A stretch of DNA of 64,000 bases from positions 59,294 through 123,293 of the forward strand of contig JASJFT010000136.1 of the NCBI GenBank assembly GCA_030770425.1. Reading direction: 5' to 3'. This stretch comes from Darksidea phi (Eukaryota; Ascomycota; Dothideomycetes; Pleosporales; Lentitheciaceae). Every line of letters starts with the position of its first letter. Within the stretch, counting starts at the first letter, position 1. Positions 61,101-64,000 of this stretch are shown here, piece by piece. The notes beneath the pieces are model-generated. The model was not told where the DNA came from and searched no databases. It was given only the letters and a program-made list of their open reading frames with translations. The position numbers were made by a program, and so were the translations under genes.

Positions 61101-63110
61101 TGTTGTAGGCCTTAAGCAGGTCGACAAGTGCCAGCTGGAGTGCCGTGCAACAGGGCTGAGAGATCTCTGCTTCCGAGATGCGAGAGCGCTTTTTTGGTGC
61201 TAGAATCTGATCTGGTTCTCATGTTAGCCAACTTGTTGCTGCAGTATAAGGAATGAACAATACGGACTTTTCAACGTCCACTTTGGCCTATCTTTTAGCG
61301 ACTGCAGCACTTTGTCCATCTCTTCTATGCTCCCTCTGAATGATGGAATGCTTTCTATCAATGCCTTGCCCATCTGTGCCCATTGTGCTCCCTGTCCGCT
61401 GAACACAAAAACCAACATGCCATGGTCATATGAGCCGTGGCGGGTCGAGTTGAAAGGTTTCCAGTCATCTACGCCATCAGCGACGCAGAATGCGCGGTGA
61501 CTCAGCGTCTCTCGCTTCATGGCTAGCGTATACGCCATATCCGACAAACGACTTGTGTTACCCATGTAGTAGAACTGATGATCGCGAACCATCCGCTCTA
61601 GAGATTCAGGGTGTTTGGCAGAGAAGAGTAAGAGCTCTGGAGCCTGAGGGCCGGCGCCGTGTGTGGGATAACCCGTTCCACGCTTCCCTTCAACACCAAG
61701 ATAGTCAGCCGATGCAAGAAGAACGTGGGCGTTGGATCCCCCAATTCCGAACGAGCTGACGCCTACAACTCGGTCTCTTCCTTTCGGCCATGGCGTGGGC
61801 TCCACGGCAACCTTCAGTTGGCACTTTTCCCATGGGATTTTTGGGTTGGGCTTTGTGAAGTTAAGGTTCGGGGGAATAATGCCGTGCTCAAGAGCAAGAA
61901 CCATCTTCAGCAAGCCAGCAAGACCGGCCGCACCCTCGACATGACCGATATTAGTCTTGACTGAGCCGATGTAAACTCCGCCGCAGCTTCCAAAAACGCT
62001 AGCAACCGACTCGGCCTCAAGAGGATCACCGACAGCGGTTCCTGTTCCGTGGCATTCAACCATCGCCGTCTTGGAAAAGTCGGTGATACCAGCGAGTTCA
62101 TGGGTCCTTCGGATCAAGCTTGCTTGTGCCACAGGGTTCGGGGCGACCAGGGTCGATGATTTCCCATCCGCGCCGATGGCTGTCGAAAGTACGACAGAGC
62201 GGATCGCATCCCCGTCTCGGATCGCGTCGCCAAGCTTCTTAACGTATATGGCCAACACGGCCTCTCCTCGAGCAAAGCCGTCCGCATCCGCGCTGAAAGC
62301 TTTGCAGATTCCTGAATTTGAAAGGACACCATGCTCGTTAAAGGCAACCGTCAAGCTCGGAGAGTAGATTATGCTGGATCCCGCGATCACTGCTGCTTCA
62401 CAATCGCCGTTGTATAGAGCTTGGCAAGCTTGGTGCAATCCAGTTAGCGAGGAACTGCATGCCGTGCGAACTGTGACGCTGGGTCCCGTGAAACCGAATT
62501 CATAGTTGATTCTGTTGGCTGGCACGAAATCGAAAGCGTTGGTGAGATCGTAGGGATGATGGGTTTGGGTGTCGCGAGCATCAAGTTCCTGTCTGTCGCC
62601 CCCGAAGCTACACATCCATACCCCAACCTTCCGTCCCCTGAGCTCAGCGGGTTTCTGGCCGGCATTTTGAAGGGTCTCATAGACAACTTCAAGAGCCAAC
62701 CGTTGTTGCGGGTCCAGAATCTCTATTTCCTTCGGGGTCATTGACCAGAATGACGTATCTGCATTCCGGAGGTCGAGGTTGAGAAAATAACCGTATCTGC
62801 TGGGAACGTGTCCATTTCTGTCAGGATCGTACCAGGAGTCAACATTATATCGGTCCTCTGGGACTTTGCAGCGCCCATTGCGCTTGTTTATCAACATGTC
62901 CCAGAACCCCTCGGCATCTTTAATGCCTCCGGGCAAGCGTAGGCCCATACCGCAGATAGCGATAGGTTCAACGTGAGGTTCCACGCCATTGGAGTTTTGG
63001 ATAGCATCTCCGTTGACCCCGTTGACCCCGTTGACCCCGTTGACCTCGTTGACCCCGTTGACCCCGTTGACTCCATGGATGGAATGCCCATTACAGAAAT
63101 CGCCGGTCAT
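55160..63110 (-). CDS. Highly reducing type I polyketide synthase (KS-AT-DH-cMeT-ER-KR-ACP), six exons
   Basis: Exons 63110..61268, 61211..60759, 60688..57522, 57433..57145, 57084..57002 and 56911..55160 give about 2,528 residues. KS (about 45-468) has Cys218 in RTACSSS, His354 in ECHGTGT and His390 in KTNIGH. AT has Ser661 in GHSSGE and RAYHS, split by an intron. DH has His969 in [13 protein letters not shown] and Asp1143 in LDGVPQ. The methyltransferase has LEIGAGTGG (1417-1425). ER has HSAAGGVG near 1926. KR has GGLGGLGR (2136-2143) and Tyr2279 in ANYHAGN. The ACP serine is about 2480 in GLDSLVS. There is no TE or reductase release domain. All catalytic residues I could check are intact, so it should make a reduced, possibly C-methylated polyketide. 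The product is unknown. Confidence 0.95.
57085..57144 (-). other. 60-base in-frame intron in the PKS enoylreductase domain
   Basis: The interval has a GTATGG donor, a GCTGACAC branch and a CACCAG acceptor, with no stop codon in frame. Splicing changes the ER sequence to [18 protein letters not shown], which matches the compact spacing normal for HR-PKS. Reading through would insert 20 residues just before the NADPH-binding loop. Confidence 0.75.
63012..63074. repeat. 9-base coding minisatellite in the PKS N-terminus (seven units)
   Basis: Seven tandem units of GTTGACCCC on the plus strand, two with single changes (CTC and TCC endings), encode a GVN tripeptide repeat at about residues 13-33 ahead of the KS domain. 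The repeat keeps frame, so copy-number change would alter only the length of a flexible leader. Confidence 0.9.
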
Positions 63111-63402
63111 CTTAATTGAGTCTTGTTGCTGGGAAGAACAGATAGAAGGATGGGCCGTTTCGATGTGCCTCGCGAGCTAGTAGCCCTATAACGAGTGGTA
63201 TGAAAATGTGGAATTTTATCTGGACTGCCAAATGCTGAGACTCCTGCCTCGTTAAATAGACTGAGTACGGATCTATACACCCCGGGTCTGCCGGGCTACT
63301 TCTCTTGATAGAGTTTACTAGTGTCGACTAGTGTGATAATGTGGCGTATTGGGGTAAGTCCAGATAAACTAGGAGGTACAGTCGCTAGTAGATACAGCTT
63401 TA
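63111..63402 (-). promoter_or_regulatory. PKS promoter, squeezed between the start codon and the RIP block
   Basis: A TTAAATA element lies at 63252-63258, about 145 bases upstream of the ATG. A direct repeat of CCGGG (63282-63286 and 63291-63295, four bases apart) is the kind of spaced CGG element that Zn2Cys6 factors bind. Two copies of ACTAGTGT lie at about 63318-63335. Element functions are inferred from motifs. Confidence 0.5.
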
Positions 63403-64000
63403 CCCTTTACTTATCTAAGAATCAAAAGTATTAGTATACTAATAGAAGTTAATACGTTTTTATATAATATTTTTATTAATTTTTAGCTATATCTTTATCC
63501 TAAACTTAATAGTTTTTAATATCTTATAGATTATATAGGTAGAATAAGACTTTTTAAAGTAGACTCTTTTCTTATATTCTTTATATTATATTTTTAATTT
63601 TTTTTATATATAGTAATAAAGAGTTTAAAGCTTATAAAATAAAAATATATAAAAATATTTATAACTTAAATAAAATTTTAGTACTAGTCTTTAGATATAT
63701 ATAGTTTATTATTAAGTAGAAAAACTCTTCTATAATAGTATAGTTACGTAATATAGCTTTTCCTTAGAAAAAAAATAATATAATATTCTAGACTATATTA
63801 ATATAATATATATTATTAACTTAATCTAATAGAATATCTAATTTTTAGTAGTATATTAAATTAAAGATTAATAATATACGTTATAGTTTTTAAGATTTTT
63901 ACCCTTTAATTAATTTCTAATATTTATAAGACCCTAGGACTAAGTATAATTAACTAGAAGTTATAATAGCTAAGGTAGCCTTCTAATTAACTAATAGTAG
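63403..64000. repeat. AT-rich, RIP-saturated DNA (right edge)
   Basis: Base composition changes abruptly here to very AT-rich sequence. From 63424 to 64000 I count no CpA and no TpG by eye, whereas ApC and GpT remain, and only three CpG. This pattern is the product of C-to-T change at CpA on both strands, that is RIP carried to completion. The original element cannot be recognised. No coding sequence survives; stops occur in all frames. Confidence 0.9.

Noticed and set aside
1..64000. tRNA, rRNA, CRISPR array, intact transposon or viral insert
   Set aside because: A visual scan found no tRNA T-arm consensus, no regularly spaced repeats, and no transposase, integrase, reverse-transcriptase or capsid-like reading frames.

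Overview
The window is nuclear DNA of a filamentous ascomycete, most likely a Dothideomycete. Introns are short (about 46-148 bases), start with GT, end with AG, and often carry a CTAAC or CTGAC branch sequence. The protein set is typically fungal: URC4, MPO1-like, a Zn2Cys6 regulator, a highly reducing PKS and an SP-family sugar transporter. The right edge is AT-rich DNA in which CpA and TpG are practically absent, the mark of saturated repeat-induced point mutation (RIP). The lineage is inferred from the style of the proteins, not from a phylogeny.

Layout, left to right. The first 14.7 kb hold the 5' end of a DDX60-type helicase gene, a secreted acetylxylan esterase, an MFS carrier, a 323-residue unknown protein, a seven-exon sugar transporter, an MPO1-like membrane protein and another unknown protein. 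A 3.4 kb gene-poor stretch follows. From 18 to 36.6 kb come an ankyrin protein, a WW-domain protein, a Zn2Cys6 transcription factor, the Rag GTPase GTR1, the uracil-catabolism protein URC4, an auxilin (UBA-TPR-J) and a PQ-loop vacuolar amino-acid transporter. From 36.6 to 40.9 kb I see only one small two-exon gene, which is too fragmented to stand out as an ORF.

From 41 to 54.5 kb lie a secreted class 3 lipase, a cytochrome P450 broken by two stops and two frameshifts, a secreted AIM6-like phosphodiesterase, signal peptidase subunit SPC3, the exoribonuclease XRN1, and HAT2, which is divergent from XRN1. HAT2 may have a second, longer C-terminus made by an optional 63-base intron. The last 8 kb carry a complete highly reducing type I PKS (KS-AT-DH-cMeT-ER-KR-ACP, about 2,528 residues). 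Its promoter ends only about 290 bases from the RIP-saturated block.

Most genes are conserved single-copy functions: RNA decay, secretion, TORC1 signalling, clathrin uncoating and chromatin assembly. The accessory content is the plant-polymer esterase, lipase, carriers, dead P450 and PKS. No tailoring gene directly adjoins the PKS on the visible side, so any partner genes would lie beyond the RIP block or outside the window. I used exon joins to repair the gene models. Two 3n introns without stops (54 bases in the Zn2Cys6 gene, 60 bases in the PKS enoylreductase) would be read through by an ORF-only annotation. I saw no tRNA, rRNA, CRISPR array or intact transposon.
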